64,000 nucleotides of DNA from UTCFX2 sp963827155 (GCA_963827155.1 CAWGZV010000002.1:1302001-1366000), one strand, 5' to 3'; counted from the stretch's first letter, positions 36,870 through 46,405 are shown. The notes: a model not told the origin generated them from the sequence alone. Made by a program: numbers and translations.

Positions 36870-36985
36870 TTCACTCACTCCTCCAAATCAGTTTTTTGAA
36901 TGGGTTTCCAATACTCGTTCCTGAAATGCCAGCCCAGGTAATGATTCGATCACCTCCTTTTCAATTAGAAATATCCGCATCCATT

Positions 36986-37960
36986 TCAGCGCTTCAAGCT
37001 CTTACGCCGTTCATTGAGCACGTCCACCACTACCGCAATGATCAGGATCAAGCCCGTCACAAAGTTCTGCCAGTAGACGTCCACTCCTAAGAGGTTCAAC
37101 GCGTTCGCGAGCACGCCCATAAACAGCGCCCCGAGAAACACGCCAAACACCGAGCCCTCCCCACCGCTCAGGCTCGCTCCGCCGATGATCGTGGCGGTGA
37201 TGACACGCAGCTCCACCCCCGAGCCCACGGTGGAGGAGGAGCCAAACCGGCCGGTGATCATGATCCCAGCGACGCCGGCAAGCAGCGCTACCAGGCAGTA
37301 GTTGAAGATCTTCACCCGGTCGACATTGATGCCCGACAGTCGGGCAGCCTTCTCGTTTCCGCCGATGTAGTACATCTGGCGGAAGAAGCGCGAGTTGCGC
37401 ATCAATAAATCGAAAATGATGACTAAGGAGAGCATGATGTAGATCGGGTACTGGATCCCAAAGAGGCGCCCCTGCCCGACGACCGTGAAGGTGGGCGGGA
37501 GGTTGAGCACGGCTTTGCCGGAGGCGAGCACCAGGGTCAGGCCGCGGACCGTGATCTGCATCCCCAACGTGACAATGAAAGGATTGATCTTCATCTTGGC
37601 GACCAGCAGCCCGTTCACCAGACCGACCAACAGGGCAGAGAACAGCCCGACGAGGATCGCGGCCGGCGCCGGCAGGTGCAGGACGGTCAGCGCCAGCCCG
37701 GTGGTCACCCCGGTGAACGCCAGGGTCGACCCGACCGAGAGGTCCAGACCGCCCGAGATTAGCAGAATCACCATCCCGACCGCGATGGTCGCTTCAACCG
37801 ACAGCCCCAGGAGGATGGCTTCGATGTTCGCTTTGCTGAGGAAGATGCGCGAGAAGGAAGACATGATCACAGCCATGACGACCAGCACGATCACCAGGGT
37901 GAACTCACGGTAGGCTGTGAGGGCGCCGAGGGTCTGCGAGATTTTTCCGGTTTTTTTCAT
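36986..37960 (-). CDS. Sugar ABC transporter permease (RbsC type), system 1
   Basis: 324 residues, same family and length as the system 2 permease but clearly different in sequence. LLISGGLDLSVGSTLAFTG, INPFIVTLGMQITVRGL and YIGGNEKAARLSGINV are the RbsC hallmarks. GGASLSGGEGSVFGVFLGA is the conserved late block. Gene order suggests it works with the ATPase at 38664-40172 and the binding protein at 40413-41456; the repeat cluster between permease and ATPase is unusual for co-transcribed genes. Confidence 0.9.
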   Translation of the reverse strand: MKKTGKISQTLGALTAYREFTLVIVLVVMAVIMSSFSRIFLSKANIEAILLGLSVEATIAVGMVILLISGGLDLSVGSTLAFTGVTTGLALTVLHLPAPAAILVGLFSALLVGLVNGLLVAKMKINPFIVTLGMQITVRGLTLVLASGKAVLNLPPTFTVVGQGRLFGIQYPIYIMLSLVIIFDLLMRNSRFFRQMYYIGGNEKAARLSGINVDRVKIFNYCLVALLAGVAGIMITGRFGSSSTVGSGVELRVITATIIGGASLSGGEGSVFGVFLGALFMGVLANALNLLGVDVYWQNFVTGLILIIAVVVDVLNERRKSLKR

Positions 37961-38040
37961 AGGCTCTTCCGCCTCGTCCTTTGATTAATGGCTGCTTGCT
38001 CCCAATCTGTCATCCGAGCATCTATTTTTTCACTGCGCAC

Positions 38041-38540
38041 AGATTGCTTCGTCACTTTGCTCCTCGCAATGACAGGGTTAATGTCATTGCGAGCGTACTT
38101 TGCGAAGCAATCTCAGAATTCGCAAGGTAGGAGATTGCTTCGTCACTCCGTTCCTCGCAATGACAGGCGGGTTAATGTCATTGCGAGCGTCCTTTGCGAA
38201 GCAATCTCAGAATTCGCAAGGCAGGAGATTGCTTCGTCACTTCGTTCCTCGCAACGAAATGCGAGTTAATGTCATTGCGAGCGTCCTTTGCGAAGCAATC
38301 TCAGAATTCGCAAGGCAGGAGATTGCTTCGTCACTCCGTTCCTCGCAATGACATGAGTTAATGTCATTGCGAGCGTCCTTTGCGAAGCAATCTCAGAATC
38401 CGCAAGGCAGGAGATTGCTTCGTCACTTCGCTCCTCGCAATGACATGCGGGTTAATGTCATTGCGAGCGTCCTTTGCGAAGCAATCTCAGAATTCGCAAG
38501 GCAGGAGATTGCTTCGTCACTGCGTTCCTCGCAATGACAT
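38041..38540. repeat. Palindromic repeat family B, cluster 3
   Basis: Five to six units of about 95 bp in regular tandem order. Each has AGATTGCTTCGTCAC...CTCGCAATGACA, a GGGTTAATG spacer, TGTCATTGCGAGCG...GCGAAGCAATCTC and AGAATTCGCAAGGCAGG. Each unit can fold into a hairpin of about 33 bp. The regularity resembles a minisatellite. Confidence 0.88.
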
Positions 38541-38574
38541 TTGAAGCGCCCACGACCATAAGCAGTACTAATTT

Positions 38575-38625
38575 ATCTTGTTAAAAACGCTTTGCGTACT
38601 TCGCGTCTTCGCGTTTTTATTTATT
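38575..38625. repeat. Family C right arm only
   Basis: TTGTTAAAAACGCTTTGCG and TTCGCGTCTTCGCGTTTTTA match the right arm of family C. The left arm is missing; the family B cluster lies where it would be. Confidence 0.55.
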
Positions 38626-38663
38626 TTTAATGTATTCTTCGAGCCCTTCTGTACCTTGGCATT

Positions 38664-40172
38664 CTAATCTTTACTCGCCTCTTCTATTCCAGCGGCAAAG
38701 GATAAAATCGCTTCCTCAGAAAAATCCTGGCGAAGCAGCTCGCCCTTGAGCCGGCCTTTGTGCATCACCAGCACCCGGTCGCACATCCCGATTAATTCCG
38801 GAAGGTCCGAAGAAATGATCATAATTCCAACACCCAGGGCGGCGAACTCACGCAGCTTCCGGTAGATTTCCGCCCGGGCGCCCACGTCCACACCGCGGGT
38901 GGGCTCGTCGAAGATGATCACCTGCGGGTCGATGCCCATCCACATCGCCACCAGGCATTTCTGCTGATTGCCTCCGGAGAGATTGAGCACCTTTTTCTGG
39001 ATCGAGGGGGTCTGGATGTCGTAGGTGGCGATCTCGCGCTCGGCAAAACGGTCGATTTGGGGGCGGTTGAGAAAGCCCAGAGAGGTGGTGAAGCTCCGGA
39101 GCGAGGGCGCGATAACATTCTCGCGCAGGCTCATGCCGAGGAACAGTCCCAGCCCCTTGCGGTCTTCGGTCAGGTAGGCGATCCCTTTCTGGATCGCGTC
39201 CTGCGGCTTGTTGATCTGCACTTCCTGCCCATTCAGGATGATCCGGCCCTGGTCTTTGCGGTCGATGCCGAAGATCGCCCGCCCCACCTCCGTGCGGCCG
39301 GCGCCCACCAGCCCGGCAAACCCCAGGATTTCGCCCTTGTGAAGGGTGAAACCGATTTCCTCGAAATGTCCTGCCCGGCCTAGCCCTTCCACCCGCAAGA
39401 TCTCCGGCTGCACCGCGACCGCACCGAGCTCGCCGTAAAGGTTGGTGATCTGCCGCCCGACCATCATCGCCACCAGGTCGTTCTCGGTGACGGCTGAGAT
39501 CTCACGGCTGCCGATGAACCTGCCGTCGCGCATCACGATCACCCGGCTGGCGATCTGGAAGATCTCAGAGAGTTTGTGGGTTATGTATATGAAGGACATC
39601 CCTTCTGCCTGGAGGCGGCGGATGTTCTGGAACAGGTAGGCGATCTCATTCTCGGTCAGCGAAGAAGTCGGCTCGTCGAGGATCAATACTTTCGGGTTGG
39701 TCGAGATCGCCTTGAGCACCTCCAGGATCTGCTGCTGACCCATCGAGAGGCGCTTGACCAGCATGTGCGGGTCCAGGTCGAGCTCGAAGCGCTTCAGAAA
39801 TTCAGCCGTATCCTGGTAGAGAATCTTCCAATGGATGTTGTTCAGCTTCCCGGTCGGCTGGCGGTTGGCGAAGATATTCTCAGCAACAGAAAGACTGCCG
39901 ACGAGCGAGAGCTCCTGAAAGACCATCGCGATCCCGCTGGCGATGGCGTCAGCAGGCGAGCTGAACGAGACCTCGGCGCCTTCCAGCAGCACGCCTCCGC
40001 TGTCTGGCTTTTGGGCCCCGCCCAGGATCTGGGTGAGGGTGCTCTTGCCGGCCCCGTTCTCGCCGACCAGCGCCAGGATCTCACCGCGCTCGAGCGAGAT
40101 GCTGACATCATTCACTGCCAGCACGCCGGGGAAGCTCTTGGAGATATTCTCGGTTCGCAAGACCTCAGTCAT
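38664..40172 (-). CDS. Sugar ABC transporter double ATPase (RbsA type), system 1
   Basis: 502 residues from ATG 40172, which follows GGAGAAGT; the upstream extension to 40208 is repeat-derived. The first half has Walker A GENGAGKST, LSMGQQQILEV and LILDEPTSSLTE. The second half has GLVGAGRTEVGRAIFG, LSGGNQQKCLV and IIFDEPTRGVDVG. It belongs to the RbsA/XylG group. It lies about 240 bp downstream of the binding-protein gene 40413-41456, with family C repeats between. Confidence 0.92.
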   Translation of the reverse strand: MTEVLRTENISKSFPGVLAVNDVSISLERGEILALVGENGAGKSTLTQILGGAQKPDSGGVLLEGAEVSFSSPADAIASGIAMVFQELSLVGSLSVAENIFANRQPTGKLNNIHWKILYQDTAEFLKRFELDLDPHMLVKRLSMGQQQILEVLKAISTNPKVLILDEPTSSLTENEIAYLFQNIRRLQAEGMSFIYITHKLSEIFQIASRVIVMRDGRFIGSREISAVTENDLVAMMVGRQITNLYGELGAVAVQPEILRVEGLGRAGHFEEIGFTLHKGEILGFAGLVGAGRTEVGRAIFGIDRKDQGRIILNGQEVQINKPQDAIQKGIAYLTEDRKGLGLFLGMSLRENVIAPSLRSFTTSLGFLNRPQIDRFAEREIATYDIQTPSIQKKVLNLSGGNQQKCLVAMWMGIDPQVIIFDEPTRGVDVGARAEIYRKLREFAALGVGIMIISSDLPELIGMCDRVLVMHKGRLKGELLRQDFSEEAILSFAAGIEEASKD

Positions 40173-40193
40173 ACTTCTCCAGTAAAAAGACCT

Positions 40194-40405
40194 AACGCGA
40201 AGACGCAAAGACGCGAAGGTTCTTATATAAAAGACAAGAAAATGAAAATTTCAATATAATCTTCCATGGGATCTCTGAGGCACAGGAAATAAACCGATTT
40301 TCCATGGTCAATCCCATGCCTCAGAAGGTTCCCAGATATCAACTCAATGTAAAGACGCGAAGTTATTTAGGAATTTCTTAGCGTCCTTTGGGTCTTTGCG
40401 TTGAT
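40194..40405. repeat. Palindromic repeat family C, left-arm fragment plus complete copy
   Basis: TAACGCGAAGACGCAAAGACG at 40194-40214 is a left arm. TGTAAAGACGCGAAG ... CTTAGCGTCCTTTGGGTC at about 40347-40400 forms a complete palindrome. It lies directly after the stop of the binding-protein gene and may stabilise or terminate its transcript. Confidence 0.65.
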
Positions 40406-40412
40406 ATCCTGA

Positions 40413-41456
40413 TTACTTGGCGTAGGTCTCGTTCGCCGCCAGGAAGTAATCGACGTTGGAGCTGTCGACGTAGTTCACCCACATGAAAGCGTTGGTGGGA
40501 CCGGTGGTCACGCCGGCGGCCTTGTTGTCTGAGGTGAGCGGCGCCTGGAAGTGGTTGTAGTTGTAGAGGATCTGCAGGCACCAGAACGCCATGGCAGCGT
40601 CATCCTGGGCTACGGTCCCGGTCAGGGTGCCGTCTTTGATCTTCTGCAGGATGTCTGAGTTGCGGTCCATCGCAACCACCTTCACCTGCCCCTTCTTGCC
40701 AGCTTCCTCCACGGCGGTCGCGGCGCCGATCCCGGCGGTCGAGTCGGTGCCGACGAAGGCTGCCAGGTCGGGGTTGGCATTCATGATGTCTTTTGCAACG
40801 TTCACGGCTGTGACGGTATCGGCTTTAGTGTCGCCGACCTGCACGACCTCGATGTCCGGATACTTGGCGAACGCTTCGCGGTAGCCGGCTTCGCGGTCGT
40901 CAAACATCTGCACACCGGGGATGCTCAAGATGGCGACTTTCCCCTTGCCGCCAAGGGCTTCAGAGATCGCCACGCCGCCGGTGTAGCCCAGGTCGCGCTG
41001 GAAAGAGCCGACATAGGCGATGCGCTTCGAATCGGGCAGGTCGCCGAGGATGGTCACCACCGGGATGCCGGCGTCGGTGGCTTTGTCGATCTCGGGCTGC
41101 AGGATCGGCTCGACAGCGAAGGTGCAGATGCCGGCGGGTTTCTTGGCGATCGCCTGGTCGAAGGCTGCGACCATGGCGTTCATGTCATATTCCGCCGGTC
41201 CGACGTAGGTGGCGGTCACACCCAGGGCGTCTCCGCCCCATGCCCAGCCGTACTTGTGAGCATTGAAGAACTCCAGGTTGCCCATCGCCGAGACGTAGAT
41301 ATACTCTTCGGCGGATTTTGCCGGCTCTGTGGGGGCTGCCGGCGCTGCCGGGGCTTCGGTGGCAGCCGGGGCGGGGGTCGCAGCGGGTGCACACGAACCC
41401 AGCGAGATTGCGAGCAGCACGATCAGGCTGATCAAGACGAACCATTTGGTTTTCAT
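40413..41456 (-). CDS. Sugar ABC transporter substrate-binding lipoprotein, system 1
   Basis: 347 residues. The lipobox is LGSC after KWFVLISLIVLLAI, followed by an Ala/Pro/Thr linker. The type I periplasmic binding fold (Peripla_BP_4) has YVGPAEYDMNAMVAAFDQA, DAGIPVVTILGDLPDSKR, AAFVGTDSTAGIGAA and VVAMDRNSDILQKIKDGTL. Only one domain is present, in contrast to the duplicated protein at 34692. It should deliver a monosaccharide or related compound to the system 1 permease. It is preceded by the KDG-kinase-like gene. Confidence 0.9.
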   Translation of the reverse strand: MKTKWFVLISLIVLLAISLGSCAPAATPAPAATEAPAAPAAPTEPAKSAEEYIYVSAMGNLEFFNAHKYGWAWGGDALGVTATYVGPAEYDMNAMVAAFDQAIAKKPAGICTFAVEPILQPEIDKATDAGIPVVTILGDLPDSKRIAYVGSFQRDLGYTGGVAISEALGGKGKVAILSIPGVQMFDDREAGYREAFAKYPDIEVVQVGDTKADTVTAVNVAKDIMNANPDLAAFVGTDSTAGIGAATAVEEAGKKGQVKVVAMDRNSDILQKIKDGTLTGTVAQDDAAMAFWCLQILYNYNHFQAPLTSDNKAAGVTTGPTNAFMWVNYVDSSNVDYFLAANETYAK

Positions 41457-41533
41457 GCAAATTCTCCTCTCAACTCATTCATTGAATTATGCGGGCGGCG
41501 GCAACGCACCGCAGCGCCCGTTCGTACTCATTT

Positions 41534-42727
41534 TCAGCGCGATACGCGCTTTCCGCCTCCAACGACGTCGGCTTTCATTAAATCCTGCACCTCGGCGCGC
41601 GTCACCATGGGCAGGTCGAACATCATGGTCTGCTTCAAGCGGGTTGCTGCGTCGCCGACTGTCAAACCTTTCTGCATGCCCTGCGGATTGAAACCCTCGG
41701 TCAGCAAGCCGTAGTAGAAACCGCCATTCCAGGTATCGCCGCCGCCGAGGCGGTCGAGCAGCACGATCGGGCGCACGGCCTCCGAACGGAAGAAGCTCCC
41801 GCCGGCGTCCATCACGGCGGTCTCCCAGCGCTGCTCTTCGAAGGTATCGGGGTAGCGGATCGTGATCGCCACGATGCGGGTGTCGAAGCGTTCGGCGACC
41901 CGGCTGGCAAAATCCTGGATGTCTGCGTCTTTCAGCTCGCCGATATCGCCGTTATCGATCTGCTCGGCAGAGTACTGACCGCAGCCGATCCCAAAAAGGG
42001 CAGCCATGTCTTCGATCGTGGTGATCAGGATGTCGACATGCTGCTTGAGCAGCGGGGTCATCACCGCCCGGCACTGATCCTTGGTCCACAAGGTAGCCCG
42101 ATAGTTGAAATCCATCCCCACCAGGCAGCCTGCCGGCTTGAGGCTCACGGCCTCCTCGAACGCCTCCAGCAGGTAGTTGCGCTCATACTGGCTGTGGGTT
42201 GAGAGCCCGAGCGTGATGCCGGAGGTGTGAAAAAGCTTACAGTCGCGCAGGGCGGTCTTCCAATCCACCATCCCGGCCCCAAGCTTGCTGGCAGCAGAGT
42301 ACATCCGCTGGTAGTGCCCCATACTTTTGCGGGGCGTGCGCCCGAGCTCGTAGAGATAGCGCCCAATCGGCTCGGCTTTCGGCGCCCAGACGATGTGATC
42401 GGTCTGGATGCCCTGACCCCGGGCGGTGTCGCGCACCAGCCAGCCGTAGGGGTTATCGGGGAGGCGAGTGATGTAGGCCGAGGGGATGCCGAAGCGGCTG
42501 AGCGTCATGCACAGGGTCAGCTCGCTGCCGGCAAGCGAGATGTAGACCTGGCGAGTGCTCTCCAGCCGCTGAAGGTCGCTGGGGGTGTCGCGCACCATCG
42601 TCTCGCCGTAGGTGACGAAGGCCGGCCCTTTGCCCGCGAATGCGCTCAGGTCGTCTTTGATAATTTCGTAGAACAGCTTTCCTGCTGCTAACGGCTTTCT
42701 TGCTGCCAACGGCTTTCCTGCAGCCAT
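41534..42727 (-). CDS. kdgK: PfkB-family sugar kinase, 2-dehydro-3-deoxygluconokinase-like
   Basis: 397 residues. The ribokinase fold with FVTYGETMVRDTP near the N-terminus, VGMDFNYRATLW (typical of KDG kinases) and the catalytic LGGGDTWNGGF (Asp base; GGGD in place of the common GAGD). It would phosphorylate 2-keto-3-deoxygluconate to KDPG, the substrate of the aldolase encoded at 48520-49167. The first 20 codons are a microrepeat (AAGKPLAARKPLAAGKL, 18-bp units), so the start could lie slightly further in. The protein is longer than usual KdgK (about 310-340) owing to insertions around 140-180 and 230-260. Confidence 0.8.
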   Translation of the reverse strand: MAAGKPLAARKPLAAGKLFYEIIKDDLSAFAGKGPAFVTYGETMVRDTPSDLQRLESTRQVYISLAGSELTLCMTLSRFGIPSAYITRLPDNPYGWLVRDTARGQGIQTDHIVWAPKAEPIGRYLYELGRTPRKSMGHYQRMYSAASKLGAGMVDWKTALRDCKLFHTSGITLGLSTHSQYERNYLLEAFEEAVSLKPAGCLVGMDFNYRATLWTKDQCRAVMTPLLKQHVDILITTIEDMAALFGIGCGQYSAEQIDNGDIGELKDADIQDFASRVAERFDTRIVAITIRYPDTFEEQRWETAVMDAGGSFFRSEAVRPIVLLDRLGGGDTWNGGFYYGLLTEGFNPQGMQKGLTVGDAATRLKQTMMFDLPMVTRAEVQDLMKADVVGGGKRVSR

Positions 42728-42769
42728 ATTAGCTCCTTTGCTGCTTTCCGATCCTCGCCTTTTCTGCGG

Positions 42770-43540
42770 CTACCAGGTCTCCAATTGGGCGGTCAGCCCG
42801 CCGTCGACAAAAAGCTGGGTGCCGGTGATGAATGAGGCTTCATCGCTGACCAGGAATGCGACCGCGTAGCCGATATCCTCGGGCACGCCGATGCGCTTCA
42901 TCACCTGGCGGCGCTCCACCTGGTGCTGCTGGTCGGCAGGGTCGGTGTAGCTGTCGAAGATGCTCTGGATGAGCGGGGTGAGCACCCAGCCCGGGGCAAT
43001 CGAGTTTACGCGGATGGTTGGACCGTAATCGATTGCCATGTTGCGGGTCAGGGCGGTGATGCCGCCCTTCGAGGCGCAGTAAGGCGCGACGCCGTTCACA
43101 GTCTGGAAGGAATGCACCGAGGAGATATTGACGATAGCGCCCTTGCCGAGCGCCTGCATATGCGGGATTACGTACTTGGCAAACATGAACTGACCCTTGA
43201 GGTTCACCGCCAGGCAGCGGTCCCAATCCTCGCTGGAGGTCTCCAGCACGGGGGTGTACACTCCAATCCCGGCATTATTCACCAGGATATCGATTTTGCC
43301 GAAGGCTTCCAGGGTCTTCTGAACGACCGCCTTGACCTGGTCTTCCTGCGAGACATCGCACTTGACATAGATGGCCTCCCCGCCGGCTTTGCGCATCTCT
43401 TCGGCGGTCTTTGGGCCGTTAACGTCGTCCCAATCAACAACAACCACTTTAGCGCCTTCCTGGACCAGCACCTTGACGATCCCCCAGCCGATCCCCTTGG
43501 CGCCGCCTGTTACGATTGCAACACGGTCTTTTAGTTTCAT
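42770..43540 (-). CDS. Short-chain dehydrogenase/reductase
   Basis: 256 residues, classical SDR: nucleotide site TGGAKGIGWG, VNNAG, the catalytic Ser in NISSVHSFQTV and YCASKGG, and a C-terminal FITGTQLFVDGGL. DWDD after the second strand suggests NAD preference. In this context it may oxidise a sugar or a sugar acid (gluconate/glucose dehydrogenase-like), feeding the KDG kinase next to it. The two genes are 42 bp apart. Confidence 0.88.
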   Translation of the reverse strand: MKLKDRVAIVTGGAKGIGWGIVKVLVQEGAKVVVVDWDDVNGPKTAEEMRKAGGEAIYVKCDVSQEDQVKAVVQKTLEAFGKIDILVNNAGIGVYTPVLETSSEDWDRCLAVNLKGQFMFAKYVIPHMQALGKGAIVNISSVHSFQTVNGVAPYCASKGGITALTRNMAIDYGPTIRVNSIAPGWVLTPLIQSIFDSYTDPADQQHQVERRQVMKRIGVPEDIGYAVAFLVSDEASFITGTQLFVDGGLTAQLETW

Positions 43541-43582
43541 GGATTCACCTCTTCATCATTTCTGGTCTGTTTGATTCATTCG

Positions 43583-43767
43583 TGCCATTGCGAGCGCACT
43601 CCAATGTCTTGATCCCTGTCATTGCGAGCATATTCCAACTGTCATTGCGAGCGTACTCCATCTGTCATTGCGAGCGTCCTTTGCGAAGCAATCTCTTCAT
43701 TTCTTGCGAAGCAATCTCGGTAGTTGCATGTTAGATTGCTTCGTCACTCCGTTCCTCGCAATGACAT
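43583..43767. repeat. Palindromic repeat family B, cluster 4
   Basis: Four short half-modules with TGTCATTGCGAGCG or a variant, then GCGAAGCAATCTC and a reversed AGATTGCTTCGTCACTCCG module. It lies between the SDR and M24 genes. Confidence 0.8.
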
Positions 43768-43773
43768 GAGAAC

Positions 43774-44952
43774 TCACCACGGCTTGCGCGGTGTGGACAG
43801 GAAAACCGGTCCGTCGGCGCCTACGGCGACGTTGTCCTCGATCCGCAGCCCGCCGAAATCGGGGATGTAGACCCCCGGCTCCACGCTGCTCACCATGCCC
43901 TTTTCCAGGGTCCCCTGGGAGCCTGGCATCAGGAACGGGATGAACTCGTGGTAGCGCAGCCCAACCCCGTGCCCGGTGATGTGAACGAAATACTCGCCAA
44001 GCCCGGCTTTTTCAAGCACTTTCCGGGCGGCTTTATCGGGATCGTCGAACGAAGCGCCGGCTTTCATCATCGCTGCGGCAGCGAGCTGGGCTTCGAGCAG
44101 GTGGTTGTAGACTTCTTTCTGGCGGGCGCTCGGCTCGCCGACCACTGCCATGTAGGTCAGGTCCGACCAGTAGCCATCGACCACGGTCGCCAGCTCGATC
44201 ATCACGAAGTCGCCTGACTGCATCTTGTAGGTCGTCGATGGGACGAGCAGGGTGCCCTTGAAGCTGTCCAACGGACCGGCGCCGACCTCGCACAGGGCCC
44301 GCGTGAGTTTTGCGCCCTTGTAGCCTGGTCCGTCGGCTCGCACGTGGAACTCGACCATCGCGCCCAGCTCGGCCTCGGTCATCCCGGGCTGGAGCTTATT
44401 CAGGGCTTTTCCGATCGCGGCTTCGGCAATCTCGTTGGCGACCCGCATTTTCTGGAGCATATAGTCGCTCTTGATGGCGCGCACTTCCTGGATCGTCCAG
44501 GAGATATCCACCAGGGTCGCATCCGCGAAGACCTTCGCGAGCAGGTCTGCCCAGGGTTTTGCCGGCACAACCGGCTCGGCCGAGCGGTAAGTCGGGGCGA
44601 CTACTTCCGAGCTCTGCTCCACACCGACGCGCTTGCCCTTGAGCCCAAGCTTCTGGCTGGCAGCCGCGAGCAGGCGGGCGTAGTTCTCGTACAGGTCGCC
44701 GTCCTTCAGCAATCCCCAGCCAAAGGTCGTAACGTCGTTCCAATCCTGGTCGGAATAATCCAGCTCTACCTCCGGCAGGAAGAGGATCGGCTTGCCCTCA
44801 CGCGGCATGACCGCCACCGAAAAGCCGTGGTGAGGCCAGTAGTCGGTCAGGTAGACGACGTTTTCCGGCAGGCGGCAGACCAATGCAGCCAGGTCCTCCT
44901 GCTTCATTCTTGCTTGCAGCCGCTCGAGGCGGTCTTTATCAACGGTTCCCAT
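43774..44952 (-). CDS. M24-family metallopeptidase-fold protein with altered first metal ligand
   Basis: 392 residues from ATG 44952, 8 nt after GGAG; a GTG nine bases upstream is too close to that site. The N-terminal creatinase domain reads VVYLTDYWPHHGFSVAV; the pita-bread domain follows. Four metal ligands are seen: Asp in GYWSDLTY, His in HITGHGVGL, Glu in SSVEPGVY and Glu in LRIEDNV. The first Asp is replaced (DFVMIELATVVDG has Glu where Asp is normal). It may bind metal differently or act as a metal-free creatinase-like hydrolase. Both catabolic loci in this window carry an M24 protein and an IclR regulator. Confidence 0.82.
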   Translation of the reverse strand: MGTVDKDRLERLQARMKQEDLAALVCRLPENVVYLTDYWPHHGFSVAVMPREGKPILFLPEVELDYSDQDWNDVTTFGWGLLKDGDLYENYARLLAAASQKLGLKGKRVGVEQSSEVVAPTYRSAEPVVPAKPWADLLAKVFADATLVDISWTIQEVRAIKSDYMLQKMRVANEIAEAAIGKALNKLQPGMTEAELGAMVEFHVRADGPGYKGAKLTRALCEVGAGPLDSFKGTLLVPSTTYKMQSGDFVMIELATVVDGYWSDLTYMAVVGEPSARQKEVYNHLLEAQLAAAAMMKAGASFDDPDKAARKVLEKAGLGEYFVHITGHGVGLRYHEFIPFLMPGSQGTLEKGMVSSVEPGVYIPDFGGLRIEDNVAVGADGPVFLSTPRKPW

Positions 44953-44987
44953 AGAATTCACTCCTCTCGTGTGTAAAGTTTCAAGAT

Positions 44988-45645
44988 TTTCACCGCGAAG
45001 TACGCCAAGATCGCGAAGATTTTATGTAAAATTGCTTCGTTACTGCATTCAGATTGCTTCGTCTCTTCGTTCCTCGCAATGACAAGGCGTCTTCATGTCA
45101 TTGCGAGCATACTTCACATGTCATTGCGAGCGTACTTTGCGAAGCAATCTCGGTAATTACAGCGCTCAGATTGCTTCGTCACTCCGTTCCTCGCAATGAC
45201 AAGGCGATTTCATGTCATTGCGAGCGTACTTCACATGTCATTGCGAGCGTACTTTGCGAAGCAATCTCGGTAATTACAGCGCTCAGATTGCTTCGTCTCT
45301 CCGTTCCTCGCAATGACAAGGCGTTTTCATGTCATTGCGAGCGTCCTTCACATGTCATTGCGAGCGTACTTTGCGAAGCAATCTCGGTAATTACAGCGCT
45401 CAGATTGCTTCGTCACTCCGTTCCTCGCAATGACAAGGCGTCTTCATGTCATTGCGAGCGTTCTTTGCGAAGCAATCTCAACACTTGCCTTTGATAATCA
45501 CTTCTAAACGAGATTGCTTCGTCACTCCGTTCCTCGCAATGACATTATGTGCGACATGTCATGCTATTTAATTGTTAAAGAACCTTCGCGTGCTTTGCGA
45601 TCTTCGTGCCCGGACTTCCTGTCCGCCACTTTGCGTTTTAATCTT
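44988..45645. repeat. Family C palindrome with family B cluster 5 nested inside
   Basis: The left arm CACCGCGAAGTACGCC (about 44990) and the right arm CTTCGCGTGCTTTGCGATCTTC (from about 45583) of family C flank 45031-45545. That stretch holds about 11 family B modules in four blocks of about 110 bp, each reading TGTCATTGCGAGCGTACTTC, a second TGTCATTGCGAGCG, GCGAAGCAATCTCGG, TAATTACAGCGCT and AGATTGCTTCGTC. The whole gap has no gene. Confidence 0.8.
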
Positions 45646-46325
45646 TAAAGCCTGCCAAATTCCGCCAAAAGCTCTTCCACGGTCTTGCCCTGGCGGATTT
45701 TTTCGCGGGTTTTCTCTTCTTTCTCGGCTTGCTCTCGGGCTTTGGCGAGCGTCTCCGCAGCCATTTCGAGCGGGATCACGACCACGCCGATCTCGTCGCC
45801 CAGCACCAGGTCGCCCGGGCGCACCACAACCCCGGCGCACTGGATCGTGACGTTGATCTCGATCGGCTCCATCCGCCCCGAATAGGGCGAGTGAGTGGAG
45901 CGCGGCACGATCGACTTCGAGAAGATGAAGAAGCCGAGGTCGCGGGTCTCGTCGGTATCGCGGATCCCGCCGTCGACCACCGCCCCAACCACACCTTTCA
46001 TCTTGCACAGCCCCGACATCAGCCCGCCCCAGATCGAGGTCTCGGTCTCGCCGGCGGCGTCGACCACGACCACATCGCCGTCCTGCGCCACAGAGAGGGC
46101 ATCCAGGCAGTCCACCTGGTTGCCGGGCTCCAGCCGGACGGTCAGCGCGGGACCGACGAAGCGGGTGTCGGTGGTCAGCGGGCGCAGGTACGAGCGCATC
46201 ACGCCGAAGCGCTCCTGCAAATCAGCCACCACGCAGGAAGGGCTGTAGACCTTCAGCAGGTCTTTAAAGCCTTGCAGGATCTCTGGGTCTGGGGTGGTCT
46301 GGCGCTGGTTGATAATTTTTCGCAT
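45645..46325 (-). CDS. RraA-family aldolase / regulator of RNase E-like fold protein
   Basis: 226 residues. The RraA/HMG-aldolase fold: CVVADLQERFGVM, DVVVVDAAGETETSIWGG, the catalytic and metal-binding block VDGGIRDTDETRDLGF and GDEIGVVVIPLEM. Chain length and the R-D motif fit the group of pyruvate-releasing 4-hydroxy-4-methyl-2-oxoglutarate or related aldolases and decarboxylases rather than E. coli-type RraA. Here it is likely a C-C lyase of the sugar-acid pathway. It sits between the M24 and GrpB-like genes. Confidence 0.83.
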   Translation of the reverse strand: MRKIINQRQTTPDPEILQGFKDLLKVYSPSCVVADLQERFGVMRSYLRPLTTDTRFVGPALTVRLEPGNQVDCLDALSVAQDGDVVVVDAAGETETSIWGGLMSGLCKMKGVVGAVVDGGIRDTDETRDLGFFIFSKSIVPRSTHSPYSGRMEPIEINVTIQCAGVVVRPGDLVLGDEIGVVVIPLEMAAETLAKAREQAEKEEKTREKIRQGKTVEELLAEFGRL

Positions 46326-46405
46326 ATGGTTCTCCTGTTTTTATGGATCAATTCATTCTTCTTGCTGGTCTATCGCTGACTTATGAATTACCCTCGGCAG
46401 ATCGG

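Noticed and set aside
38041..38540. Regular direct repeats that resemble a CRISPR array
   Set aside because: The 'spacers' are also near-identical, the units are palindromic, similar units lie scattered in five other gaps, and no cas genes are present.
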